Shown piece by piece: positions 53,854 to 63,830 of a stretch of 64,000 nt of DNA (positions within the stretch are counted from its first letter, which is position 1; the number at the start of each line of letters is the position of its first letter). Origin of the DNA: Miltochrista miniata. Its lineage: Eukaryota; Arthropoda; Insecta; Lepidoptera; Erebidae. Position numbers and translations under genes: made by a program. The stretch lies in the NCBI GenBank assembly GCA_933228765.1, contig OW121755.1, positions 26,410,684 to 26,474,683 on the forward strand, in the 5' to 3' direction. Under the pieces are notes generated by a model that worked only from the letters and a program-made list of their open reading frames with translations, had not been told where the DNA came from and made no database searches.

Positions 53854-54970
53854 CATTAAGTGTCTGTGTAGTAGACTGCGAGCGCAAGCCTGTGTTACAT
53901 TGGGTGCAGCTCCTAATCGTCACCCTCTTAGCTCCGCACTTGAAACATATTATGCCTGGTATTGACCTACACACCTTATAACTATGGCCGACTTTTTTAC
54001 ATTTAAGGCAAGTAATAGGTGAGCCGCGCCTGTCAGGTAATTTGCCGACGCTGACTGCATTGAGTTCGCGCTTGCCAACCGGTTTAGATTGACATAAAAC
54101 ACCAGAATAAGCCTCATAATTCTTGGACACGTTGACCAATTGGTCAAAGGTAGTAATATCATTGATGGCTAATAGTTGGGCGTATGTAGGTAGCAAATTG
54201 TGTTTTATAATTTCAAGTAGGTTGTCGCTTGTAATAGGATATGTTAGTCTATTGTTTAAATCCTGGATATCTAAAATAAAGAATGATACAGACTGACCTA
54301 GCTTCTGCTTTTTTTCACGAATTTGTCTCTCTATGTTGTAGTTGTAATCCTTTGATTGAAAGAATTTTCGAAATTCAACGCAAATATCAAACCAAGAGTT
54401 AATTTTATGTTGGATTGTTCTATGAAACTTGAGTGCGGTGTCAGATAACAGTTCTGAAAAACCTCTTACTAATGTTGTATCGTCAATCTGTCGTGCGATA
54501 CGTGTTTCATTAACCCTAAGGAGGAAGTCGTCAATATCTGACTCTCCGTTATACTTGAGTTTAAGGGAAGCTAAATTCAATGATTTGTAGTACACATGCG
54601 CACTGGGGGGCGGTGCAACCACTTGTGTTATACCATTACCTTGGTTCATGTTGTCAAAAATTTCGCTAGTTTTAATGGGGAATGTCTTATGTGCGTGTGC
54701 TATCGGTTCTTGTGCCACGTATGTCTCTTGTGTGTTGCTGTGAGAGGCAGCATAATGGGTGGTCGTATTAGAGACTATGGATGTCGTAAACGTTTCGGGA
54801 GCCAAAGATGAAGTCCGGTTCACGTTGACTCGGGGACGTGTATTTACGGTATCCATAGGTATGTGTACCTCTAAAGGTCGTGTATACGGGCTAGAAGTTA
54901 CCTGCATAACGTTCCGACTATGCACCGGTGAAGCAAATTCACTTGCATCAGTATCTGGAGTTTTTGACAT
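53843..54970 (-). CDS. gag: Gypsy Gag protein
   Basis: 375 residues. A variable, Thr/Ser-rich N-terminus (about 1-125) precedes a capsid-like region (about 130-300, LKYNGESDIDDFLLRVNETR ... KNYEAY) of the retrotransposon gag type. Then come two nucleocapsid knuckles. The first is a proper CX2CX4HX4C (CLKCKKVGHSYKVC). The second, CFKCGAKRVTIRSC, has valine where the histidine should be. It should form virus-like particles and bind the RNA. The start is the first ATG after the leader. The stop overlaps the pol ATG by one base. Confidence 0.9.
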   Translation of the reverse strand: MSKTPDTDASEFASPVHSRNVMQVTSSPYTRPLEVHIPMDTVNTRPRVNVNRTSSLAPETFTTSIVSNTTTHYAASHSNTQETYVAQEPIAHAHKTFPIKTSEIFDNMNQGNGITQVVAPPPSAHVYYKSLNLASLKLKYNGESDIDDFLLRVNETRIARQIDDTTLVRGFSELLSDTALKFHRTIQHKINSWFDICVEFRKFFQSKDYNYNIERQIREKKQKLGQSVSFFILDIQDLNNRLTYPITSDNLLEIIKHNLLPTYAQLLAINDITTFDQLVNVSKNYEAYSGVLCQSKPVGKRELNAVSVGKLPDRRGSPITCLKCKKVGHSYKVCRSIPGIICFKCGAKRVTIRSCTQCNTGLRSQSTTQTLNEKN

Positions 54971-55029
54971 TTTTTATAAATAAGTTCTTAATATCTAGTT
55001 TGTATTTAGCCTAAAATGCTCTAGTAGTA

Positions 55030-55800
55030 GTAGTAGTAATGGTATAATCACTGTAGCAATGCCACAGACACAATAACAACAAAGTTATGTTTCAAAATTA
55101 TGTTCGTAAAAATTACTATGAAAAAATTCAATTTTGTTAATAAAAACAAAACCTGCAACTATCTAGTCCTGATCCTTGTGTATGTAAGCTCTAAAGGGTG
55201 TACAAGATCAGATAAAACTATAAAAACAACCAATATGTTGATATTTAAAAAGTTGATTTTTGTCGGGAGAACGATAAGACAAAAAAACTCAAATTTGCTC
55301 ACAAAATCGAAAATTGACACAAGACTTTATCTGGTCCTAGTGTTTATCAATGCAGAATGGTGCACCGAATCAGATAGAAGTTTAAAAATCACCAATATGT
55401 TGACACTTAAAAAGTTGATTTTTGCCGGGATGAGAACGACAACTCATAAAACACAAATTTGTTCACAAAAACAAAATTTGCACATATTTTGGTTTGGTTT
55501 CTTACTGTTATTAACTCTAAGCAGTGTAAGCAATTATATTAAACACTTAAACCATCCAGATGTCAATATTTAAAAAATGTTGTTAGTTCTGGATGAAACT
55601 TTTGTTAAAGAAAAAAAACTTAAATTTGCATAAAAAAGTCAAAATTTACACATTTTGTGGTCTGGTCTTCACGGATATGAATTCTTAATAGGGTGAGTGA
55701 CCAGATTCAATATCTATAAACCATCAATATGTCAATATTTAAAATTTTGACATATTCCTGAGGGAACGGTGAAGTATGAACTATTAATTTTCTTAAAGTA
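55030..55800 (-). repeat. Four degenerate repeats in the Gypsy 5' leader
   Basis: A unit of about 160-170 bp recurs with anchors at about 55231, 55393, 55553 and 55725 (CCAATATGTTGA / CAATATGTCAATATTT type, followed by a TTTAAAAAGTTGATTTTTG-like stretch and an AAATTTGCTCACAAAA-like stretch). The repeats are in the untranslated leader between primer site and gag. The plus-strand frame across them (55100-55573) is not considered a gene. Function unknown. Confidence 0.7.
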
Positions 55801-55965
55801 AAGCTACTGCTTTCAAGCCTAGATACAACAATAAAAATTGTATCCCTCAAAAGATAAACACAAAGGAAATTCCCCCCCGAAGCTCAATTGCAACAATGGT
55901 TACCAACTAATTTCAATGGAATTCAGGCGCTGTACATGCAGCACTTTAATAGGTAATCACAATAA

Positions 55966-55983
55966 AATAAAGTTCGGGCGCCA
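55966..55983 (-). promoter_or_regulatory. Primer binding site (tRNA-Lys type)
   Basis: Directly adjoining the 5' LTR, the sense strand reads TGGCGCCCGAAC then TTTATT. The first 12 bases are complementary to the 3' end of lysine tRNAs used by many retroelements. There is no spacer between LTR and site. Confidence 0.83.
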
Positions 55984-57762
55984 TGTAACGTAACGGGCGT
56001 CAAGGGTGTCGGTGTGGACTTCCCAAATCCCGTGTTACAATAGTTTGATTTGTAAAAGAAGATTACCTGGATAACAGCAGCCGGAGATACAGTGGACCTT
56101 TTAGGTTAAGGGCCGTGTTGTCTGGCTAGTAAACCCCTGTTGCAGTGAGTTCGTGAAAGAAAAACCAGTGTATATTATTATCACCACGTTTAATGGTCTA
56201 CAATACAAAAACCACAGGCCTTGTGGTATATCAAACGCACTACTTAGCCTATATATATGGCAGGATGCACCAGTATTACTCCAGTTAGAATACTTATATC
56301 TACACACACTTTACTTACTTGCTATAAACTTATATCAAATCTATTGACCTGGCCGGCTCTTGCGCCGATGCGATGAAATTATTTCATTTGACACAATTAA
56401 CTAAACATCACCTTGTGACGTGGCTAACAAAATATACTTTAATCTAGCGACCTAGAGATGGATCCATTCTGGTTAACATTATTATAATCTATGATTTAAA
56501 GGCTAAATAAATCTAGTTACATTCTCGGATCGTTATGCAGCCTCCTGAAGGTGAACTACGTTGTTAAACTGTCGGTGGACTATCGCGTAGGCACCGCTAA
56601 CCAACGAGATGCGGTAATCAACCTCGCGTATGGATGTATAAGAAGAATCCTGGTGGCCCTCCTTGGTGCCAAGTAGTGAAAAAGAAATGCACGTGGCGTA
56701 AAAAAGAGAATAAAAAATGCCGGTGCGAGAACCGGTTACCGCTACAAAGCCGGGCTCGTCAGCGGCGCGCAGTCCCGTCTGTGGATCACGCGTCCCACGC
56801 TGATGGGTTCACGGGGAAGAATTCCTCCGTGTTGGGAGTCCGCCAAGGGACGGGCAGGTATTCCCAGCAATAATAGGTAGGTACTCCAAAGACCCGCTAC
56901 AACAAAAGTTACGCGTCATTAGCAATCAGCACGCACTTCACAGACCGCGATTATTACAAGGTCTATCTAGCTTATAAATACCTTTTTGCGGGTCCTGTGA
57001 TGGTACGAATTTGCTCTTGAAGAGACACCTTACGGGTCTTCTCGCTCGAGAGAAAAAAATGCCGACTGCCTCCATCTTTGCTTTTCGTCTCTTCCCCTTC
57101 CCACCAAGCCAAACCCGCTTGGTCAGTTACATCTACGGTCCGTTTCATTTCACTCATCCCTCACGTTCCGTTCGTGACTTTTATTCCTCCACTTCTCATA
57201 CGCCATACACGATTAGGGCTTTATCGCATTAACGCCATGTCATTAACTGAAGCTAAAACTATCCTGTACATTAACCATCCTATCCTCTTAAGCGAATATT
57301 TTATCCACTATTTGACATAATGTTCTACGTTACGCGGAACGTGAATTCTGGTGTGACCACTCCGAAATTGATCCGCTCGTAAACTATATATAAATTATCA
57401 TTAGTTCCAAATCTGTTTACTAATTTAATATACCTATTATTTATTCTAATCTAGATTTATTGTTCACTAAATAAAACTATTTTTTTTTATGTTCTTTTTT
57501 TTATTCCTAAACTATTTCGTTGACAAGGATCAGTCATTGTTACTGTCAAAATGACAATGTCAGATTCACGACGTCTAACCTATGTGTATGTGTAGTATTG
57601 TGACTGGATGTAAACACGGAATAAAACGACAGAAAGATATCGAGTTTAATATCTTTGTGTTAATGTGCTTAATGTATGAAATCCTCGTTATCACGAGACA
57701 AAAAGAGAGTATTATATTAGAACGTATGGATAATGTGTTGGTGAGTATTGCAGAGTGTTACA
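55984..57762 (-). repeat. 5' LTR of the Gypsy element
   Basis: Same length as the 3' LTR (1779 bp) and identical where compared. It should carry the promoter. I did not identify a convincing TATA box or start site. Confidence 0.93.
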
Positions 57763-58152
57763 ATCATCTAGCCCAAAGTAAGCTAATATAAGCTTGTGTT
57801 ATGGGATCTAGAAGATGATAGACATACTTATATATTTATAAATACATACATATCATAGACAACATCCAAACTCCGAAACAAACATTTGTGGATCACACAA
57901 ATATTTGAACCGATCCAGAAATCGAACCGAGGACCTCCAGCGTGGCAGGCGGTTTCACTATCGACTGCGCCACAGAGGCAGTCAAACTATACCTACTAAC
58001 GTTTTGTTGTAGTATTTACCAATAAGATTGCTCACAAACATTTGGTTCACCTAATCGACAGGCCTCTTTGTATTCAGCTGTAACTTGAGCATTTTCATAT
58101 ACTACGTCATCAAGTACTTCAATAATAACAGCCCAGTACTCAACAGCGCTCA

Positions 58153-58352
58153 CCTATACTAATATTATAAAGAGGAAAGATTTGTTTTTTTGTTTGTTTG
58201 TAACGAATAGGCTCCGAAACTACTGGACCGATTTGAAAAATTCTTTCACTGTTGGAAAGCTACACTCTTTGCGGTGAACATAGGCTATATTTTATTCCCG
58301 TATTCCCACGGGCACGAGAACTACGCGGGTGAAATCGCGTGACGTCCGCTAG
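58153..58352 (+). mobile_element. Non-autonomous Helitron (Lep1-like), unit B only
   Basis: 5' CTATACTAATATTATAAAGA, 3' GTGACGTCCGCTAG before T, with a hairpin slightly mutated (GCGGGTGAAATCGCGT). Unit A near 40530 lacks it. Confidence 0.8.
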
Positions 58353-58781
58353 TCCTTTATAAAAATAACCAGCATAATAATTTGATACAAGATAGAAAAT
58401 TTGCAGAAATTTTGCTACGTTACGTTACGAATTCTTTTAATTGCTTTAATAAATTTGAACGGTTAGGTTATGGCCGTGAACTGTTAAATGATGTTATAGA
58501 CGAAACATTTATTTTTCAGAGCCTACTCGTTACAAACTAAAAAAAAACAAACCTATCCTCTATATCAGTATGAAAAAGTCTAACACATTAGTTTCTTTGT
58601 CATTTGCCCCGCCAAATGCTTCTTTTCACTGTTTTGGGTGTGGTCAACTGAACCAATAAATGTTACCCATTTTGCATAACACAAGACTTATTACCCACAA
58701 AGGATTTTCGTTTTCATTAGTATGAATGTTCATTACTACTGTTGATTTTCAAAAAGGCCTAAATTATCATGCTTGATATTT

Positions 58782-58925
58782 ATCAGTCACAACCTGCGCC
58801 TGTCCATTTAAACACGGCAATACGGCTCACCACCTATTACCTGGGACAAATTATACAAAGGTGAAATGTGGGCATATAATATGCCTCTGCCTACCCCTTT
58901 GGGGATAAAGGCGTGACCATATATG
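58782..58925 (+). mobile_element. 5S-SINE fragment, tail B
   Basis: CACAACCTGCGCCTGTCCAT through GGATAAAGGCGTGACCATAT. Lies just outside the right border of duplication unit B. Confidence 0.6.
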
Positions 58926-59870
58926 ATATTTATTATAAAACGGGTAATTTTTCCGAATGTTCAACGTAATATTTAAACCATTTCCAGCTCAGTTCCAAGC
59001 GAGAAGTTCAGCGACGGAACTAGTGAAACTTATGTTCTATATTTTTTAAATGGATATCACATACCTACATATTACAAAAAATGCAAAAGGCGCAAGTGAA
59101 TTTCGATCTTATGAACTTGCCGATAGTCTTTTTGTTTTATAGATCTTCTTTTTGTAAATTTCTCATTTGTTTTAAAAATTAATAAATTAGGAACTAACTC
59201 AAACTCCTCAGACAGTTACACAGCTATTTTTTGAGAACTTCAACATCCCGCAGACAACCTACCAGATGCAAGAACAAGTTCCAGGCAAACACGTCGTCGT
59301 GGCATTGCCAAAGTGAGGTACGGTATACCAAATTACAGTTAAGTATATCGCAATTTCCATGGAACTACTGGGAACAAAAGTACCACTATTTCTTTACTAA
59401 ACTTCTTGCTCGGAACTACAGGGAATAATCCAAATATTTTGCGGTGTTGCCCACAATGGGGAGTGGGGGAGGTAAATGAACGGGGTTCCCGTCTCGCGCG
59501 AGATTAGGGCAGTGACGTACCCTTAGAATAAATTATCCCTTTCAGAGCGGCAGTTTCTTTGTTCGTCGGTATATTATTTGGCTTGGTATGTGCGCAGCAT
59601 TAAAAAAACTTTTAATGAGATTAAGAATGAATGTTGGGTCAAGGCTTTTAATATTGATTATGATTAACAAGGGAGAAAGTTGACTGGAATAAATACAAGT
59701 TTTATTTAATAGGGACCTCTAAAGGGGGAAGGTTGTAAAAGTGAATTTCCAGCAGTAATCAAGAATTTGATAAGGACATTTCCTGCTACTGTGAAAATTT
59801 GTGAAGATGTTTAGATGTTTGTTAGACAATCATGCTCTAAAGACTGAACAAACCGGTTTGAAACTTGGTA
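58926..59870. other. Non-coding sequence, no recognised feature
   Basis: No supported gene. A 65-codon frame at 59231-59428 has no domain. Confidence 0.4.
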
Positions 59871-60143
59871 CAGGGAAATACCTGAGCTGATGAAGAAAAT
59901 CTCGAATAACACGTACTTAGGCTACTTTTTGAGCCTGGAATACGTTTCCTTGGGCTGGCAAAGCTACAAGCATAGTTGAATAATAAATGGAAATGATTTT
60001 GCAACACTCGTTTGGCAAAGCCAAGTCAAGGCGGCAAAAAATCCGTTTGATCAAAGCAGGTTTGATCAAAGAGTTCCGTCACTCCAAAATGTATCGATAA
60101 CGCCGTCATCAATGTGTAACTAGAAGATTTTTTTAAATGTTGC

Positions 60144-60238
<95 letters not shown>

Positions 60239-60647
60239 GTGGGGGGGGTGAGTGTGTGGGTGTGTGTGTGTGTGTGTGTGTAAGCGTGCGTGGCAATATT
60301 CATAATTTACATACACATACACATACTTATACATATAGTCACGCCTTTAGCCCTGCAGGGAAATACCTGAGCTGATGAAGAAAATCTCGAATAACACGTA
60401 CTTAGGCTACTTTTTGAGCCTGGAATACGTTTCCTTGGGCTGGCAAAGCTACAAGCATAGTTGAATAATAAATGGAAATGATTTTGCAACACTCGTTTGG
60501 CAAAGCCAAGTCAAGGCGGCAAAAAATCCGTTTGATCAAAGCAGGTTTGATCAAAGAGTTCCGTCACTCCAAAATGTATCGATAACGCCGTCATCAATGT
60601 GTAACTAGAAGATTTTTTTAAATGTTGCTTTGTGTGTGTGTGTGTGT

Positions 60648-60709
<62 letters not shown>

Positions 60710-60835
60710 GTGGGGGGGGGTGAGTGTGAGGGTGTGTGTGTGTGTGTGTGTAAGCGTGCGTGGCAATATTCATAATTTACATACACATACACATACTTAT
60801 ACATATAGTCACGCCTTTAGCCCTGCAGGGGTAGT
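59871..60835 (+). repeat. Tandem duplication (about 485 bp x 2) containing GT microsatellites
   Basis: Unit 1 is 59871-60355 and unit 2 about 60356-60835, virtually identical outside the (GT)n tracts (about 60145-60285 and 60630-60750), which differ in length and in the position of a TATG interruption. The three junctions share CAGGG, so the duplication may have formed at this 5-bp microhomology. Long Cys/Val and His/Thr frames here are microsatellite translations. Confidence 0.88.
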
Positions 60836-60998
60836 AAGTGGCATATTATACGCCCACATTTCACCTTACAGTTTTATGTCCCACGTAATAGGTGGTGAGC
60901 CTATTGCCGTGTTGAAATAGACAGGTGCGGGTCGTTATGATCCAGTTGACATTTTTCAGCCGCCTATAACACCTTCAACTTGGCTTAACGATTGTCAT
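60806..60998 (-). mobile_element. 5S-SINE fragment, tail B
   Basis: GTCACGCCTTTAGCCCTGC, CCCACGTAATAGGTGGTGAG and CTTCAACTTGGCTTAACGA: reversed 3' end and body. Its first about 30 bases belong to the tandem duplication above. A head-only remnant lies at 61383-61428. Confidence 0.62.
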
Positions 60999-62240
60999 TT
61001 TTTGTGTTGTTACAACCGGGTTTCATTTATAGGTTTCCCTATCTACGCTGTAGATCGGTTTGCGAAAGTGTTCCCTTAGTCGCCTCTTAAGACACCCTCG
61101 TTTCAAATATTCATAATTTATGAGAATCATTAAATTAAAATATTTTATCCCTACTACCCTTGTTAGCTGCAAGAATTGAGGATTGAATAAGAATGCTAAA
61201 GCTTGTATTATGAAAATTATTAGTAGTAGTAGTAGTAATTTTATTAATAAATTGTAAAACTGGACCAGTAGGGATCCATCATTATCTAAAATGGTTTATG
61301 CAATATTGCATCATAATACGCCAGTACTTTCAATTTCATCAGCTACCAAAGATAAAATTATTATTATACTAGGTACTATACCTACTGCAGTGATCGTTTA
61401 CAGAGCCCGCGGGGCCACGAGCGCTTCACCTGTTTATTATAACCAATCGTTTATTATTTGCTAGGAGTCAAATCACAATTGTACCTACCTATGTGAAATT
61501 CAAATCCGTCCATTATCGGAAAATTCATAAAACGTAATCGGACGCATTGGTGTCATTTATAAAATGTAGTTTTATGTTATGTTTTAATTGTTTTATTGGC
61601 ATGTCTATATTTAACGACAATGTAATATGTACCTATGACGTACATATTACATTATCGTTTTTCTCATAAAACGGTAAGTGGTAACCAGGTTGAAACCGCA
61701 CAGTGTTGTATTTCAGGAAGCTAATATGTCACACTTTGCGAGCGAGAGACGGGTCCCGGATAGATACCGCACTTCAAACTTTCACAGAAGTCCATTCTAA
61801 GCAACGTACTGAATAGGGCAGGTATACTGTTTACAAATAGCTGACCGCAACGATGTCTCATACAAACAAATTACTGAAAATGGTGTAAGTAAATAGAGAG
61901 TCAATAGTAACTTTTATTAGTCTTTCTACAATCAATAATTTCGTTACCTACATGATTATGAAAGTCAAATGAAACCAAGTCTTTAATAATACGAGTTTTC
62001 AGTGAAGAATATTACACAGCTTAATCTACGACTACAGCTATTGAAAAGTCAAAAGCTGAGCAGAGTCAGGGAGTGATGTGTGGTGACCGCCGACGAGATG
62101 GCGAAGAAAAATCGGTAAAAAAATCGCGCTCGCTACAAAGCTCCAAAAATGTTAACATACATACAAACGTACGCATAAAAAACTCGAACTCTATGCATCA
62201 CACAAATCGTGAAAGTGAAAACACAATATTATATAGTTAA
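60999..62240. other. Mostly unannotated, with SINE remnant and one hairpin
   Basis: Contains the 5S-SINE head remnant at 61383-61428 (CTGCAGTGATCGTTTACAGA; CCACGAGCGCTTC) and a hairpin at 61614-61658 with 19-bp arms (ACGACAATGTAATATGTAC) carrying one mismatch. No gene supported. Confidence 0.5.
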
Positions 62241-62428
62241 CTAGCGGACGCCACGCGGTTTCACCCGCGTAGTTCCCGTTCCCGTGGGAATACGGGAATT
62301 ACGGGAATAAAAAAGTGCCTATGTTCACCGCAAAGAGTGTAGCTTTCCAACAGTGAAAGAATTTTCAAATAGGTCCAGTAGTTCCGGAGCCTATTCGTTA
62401 CAAACAATAAAACAAATCTTTCCTCTAA
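62241..62428 (-). mobile_element. Helitron (Lep1-like), 5' end lost
   Basis: Left CTAGCGGACGCCACGCGG end is intact. A small ACGGGAATT duplication lies inside. The right side stops near TTTCCTCTAATC, before the usual TATAATATTAGTATAGA. Confidence 0.7.
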
Positions 62429-62599
62429 TCATCTACTCATTCTACTCAATCGATTGATAGTTCAGCATATGCTTTTTTTCACGTGAAAATGTTCAAAGAA
62501 GCTATTTCGAACTCATACTAGGCTAAAACTACAAAGTACCCTATCATTGTCTACGGCCCGGAGTCCTGTTAAAAAGTTACCTGCCAGAATTTGCAGTTT

Positions 62600-62811
62600 T
62601 GCTCCATGACCGGAGGCCTGTGGAAGGCGGGTGGAGCTGCTCGCCGTCGTTACTGCAGCGGTACCAATACTGTGGCGAGACGTAAGAGTTTCACGCCACG
62701 AACGACGCGGGATAGTACCTGAATCTCTATCTATGGCTTACTCGGGACTTTCGGCCGTAGACAGTGAGTTTTAGTCGGAGAGGAATTTCCCCACGTAAAT
62801 AAAACGTAGGT
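62600..62811 (+). mobile_element. Diverged R1-clade LINE 3' fragment
   Basis: On the coding strand, CTCCATGACCGGAGGCCTGT, GACGCGGGATAGTACC, GGCTTACTCGGGACT and TCCCCACGTAAAT follow the order of the LINE 3' region, with many changes and deletions. Oldest-looking copy in the window. Confidence 0.5.
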
Positions 62812-63580
62812 ACGTCTTGTGAACATATTTGGGACTTTTGTTTTTTGGTTCTCGGATTGTCAATATTTCCCAGCCAGGCGGCTGTCGGACGGTCGGACAT
62901 TCCGCGTTGAAAGTATGTCTTTATAAACAATTTTCGCAAATAGGTTTAGTAGTTTCACAGTTTAACAACTTGAGTTTTGAGGTTTTGGTTAACTAGGTCC
63001 CACCAAGATCTTCTATGCCAAATCCCCACCTGCAAGTAATGCACTTAATGACCATCGGACAAGGCTGTGCGCAGGTGCCCTTGATGATTGGAAGGTCAGA
63101 CAGAAGATGGAAAATTCCGAAACTATAAAGCCACATCATAGCTTCACCTAGCACCCAATAGAAGCGGACCCCAGACTTCCAGTCTAGGTCGTAAATATAA
63201 TTTTGAAAACAACTTGGAAACCGCTAAGGTGGTGAAAGAAGCTGGAAGGAAAGAAAATCAATAACAGTTAAGGGCAAAATTTGGCAACCAACAAGTATTT
63301 GAATTATTCTACCTCTAATTACAGATACCGTTTTAAAGGAAACTAAGAACATTTATGGTGATTAATTTTTATCGTAAAAGGGTATCAATCTCTGTAATTT
63401 TTTTATCAAATATTTTCTTGGATATTTTTTTATAGTGCATAAACTGAGTAATATAATCAAGCAACAACTTTTCAGCGCCATTTCTATTTATTCGTAGAAG
63501 GTACTTAAATGCTATAAATATAATAATTATAGGCGGAGGCGCCCCTAGTCAAATAAATTAACTTGTTATTCAGCTTTATC
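62812..63580. other. Non-coding sequence, no recognised feature
   Basis: No supported gene or repeat. Confidence 0.4.
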
Positions 63581-63614
63581 AATTTCAAAACTTTCGTAAC
63601 AAAAGCTCACTCAC

Positions 63615-63830
63615 CAATTATCAAAGACCACTTCCGAAAACGAATTTTCGTTGCCGATGAACCTAGATGGTATGCAACAGGCGCTGTGAACCCACAAAAC
63701 TACTGAACTAACATTTTTTCACACAAGACACTGTACTGGTTAGTGTTTAATCTACGCGGCTTGCGGAGGCTCGGGCGGCGTTCGTCCGCCGGTATCGCGC
63801 GCTCGAGTCTGCCCAATAAGCGGTGTTGCT
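63615..63830 (-). other. Possible promoter and untranslated first exon of a minus-strand gene
   Basis: A CpG-rich patch at about 63740-63820 (CGGCGTTCGTCCGCCGGTAT; TCGCGCGCTCGAG) is followed on the minus strand by sequence ending TAATTG|GTGAGT (donor GT at 63614-63613). Pattern only; no coding sequence identified. Confidence 0.25.

Larger units (their letters stand above)
48179..57762 (-). mobile_element. Complete Ty3/Gypsy LTR retrotransposon, 9584 bp
   Basis: Two 1779-bp direct LTRs (48179-49957 and 55984-57762) bound it, with 4-bp target duplications ATCA (48175-48178 and 57763-57766). Sense is the minus strand, so the right LTR is the 5' one. Order: 5' LTR, primer binding site, repeat-rich leader, gag, pol (protease, RT, RNase H, integrase), about 700 bp without an env ORF, polypurine tract, 3' LTR. 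All ORFs are open. Wherever I compared them the LTRs were the same, and the short frames in the two LTRs give identical translations. This indicates a very recent insertion. Confidence 0.95.
48131..57988 (-). mobile_element. tRNA-derived SINE split by the Gypsy element
   Basis: Left part 48131-48178 (AATAATAATAAATAGTTGTGG ... CTCACACAACATCA) is the A/T-rich tail side. Right part about 57767-57988 has CCCAAAGTAAGCTAATATAA and, read on the minus strand, a tRNA-like head with TGGCGCAGTCGATAG (box A) and GGTTCGATTTC (box B). The Gypsy element (48179-57762 plus ATCA) lies inside. Better preserved promoter boxes than the SINE at 33665-33922. Confidence 0.75.
41046..58617 (+). repeat. Tandem segmental duplication, unit B, enlarged by insertions
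   Basis: Repeats unit A from ATCGGGCCGACTTAC (about 41048) to CCCCGCCAAATG (about 58612). The roughly 12 kb excess over A is made of later insertions: a Helitron (41100-41311), a LINE (42967-45614), a Helitron (46378-46571), a Helitron pair (47714-48126), a tRNA-SINE split by a Gypsy element (48179-57762), and a Helitron (58153-58352). Unit A gives the empty site for most of these. Confidence 0.86.

Noticed and set aside
55100..55573. 157-codon plus-strand frame in the Gypsy leader
   Set aside because: It is antisense to the element, lysine-rich through AT content, and follows the degenerate repeat units; no domain.
60026..60920. Open frames of about 76-102 codons rich in Cys/Val or His/Thr
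   Set aside because: They are translations of the GT/CA microsatellites in the 485-bp tandem duplication.
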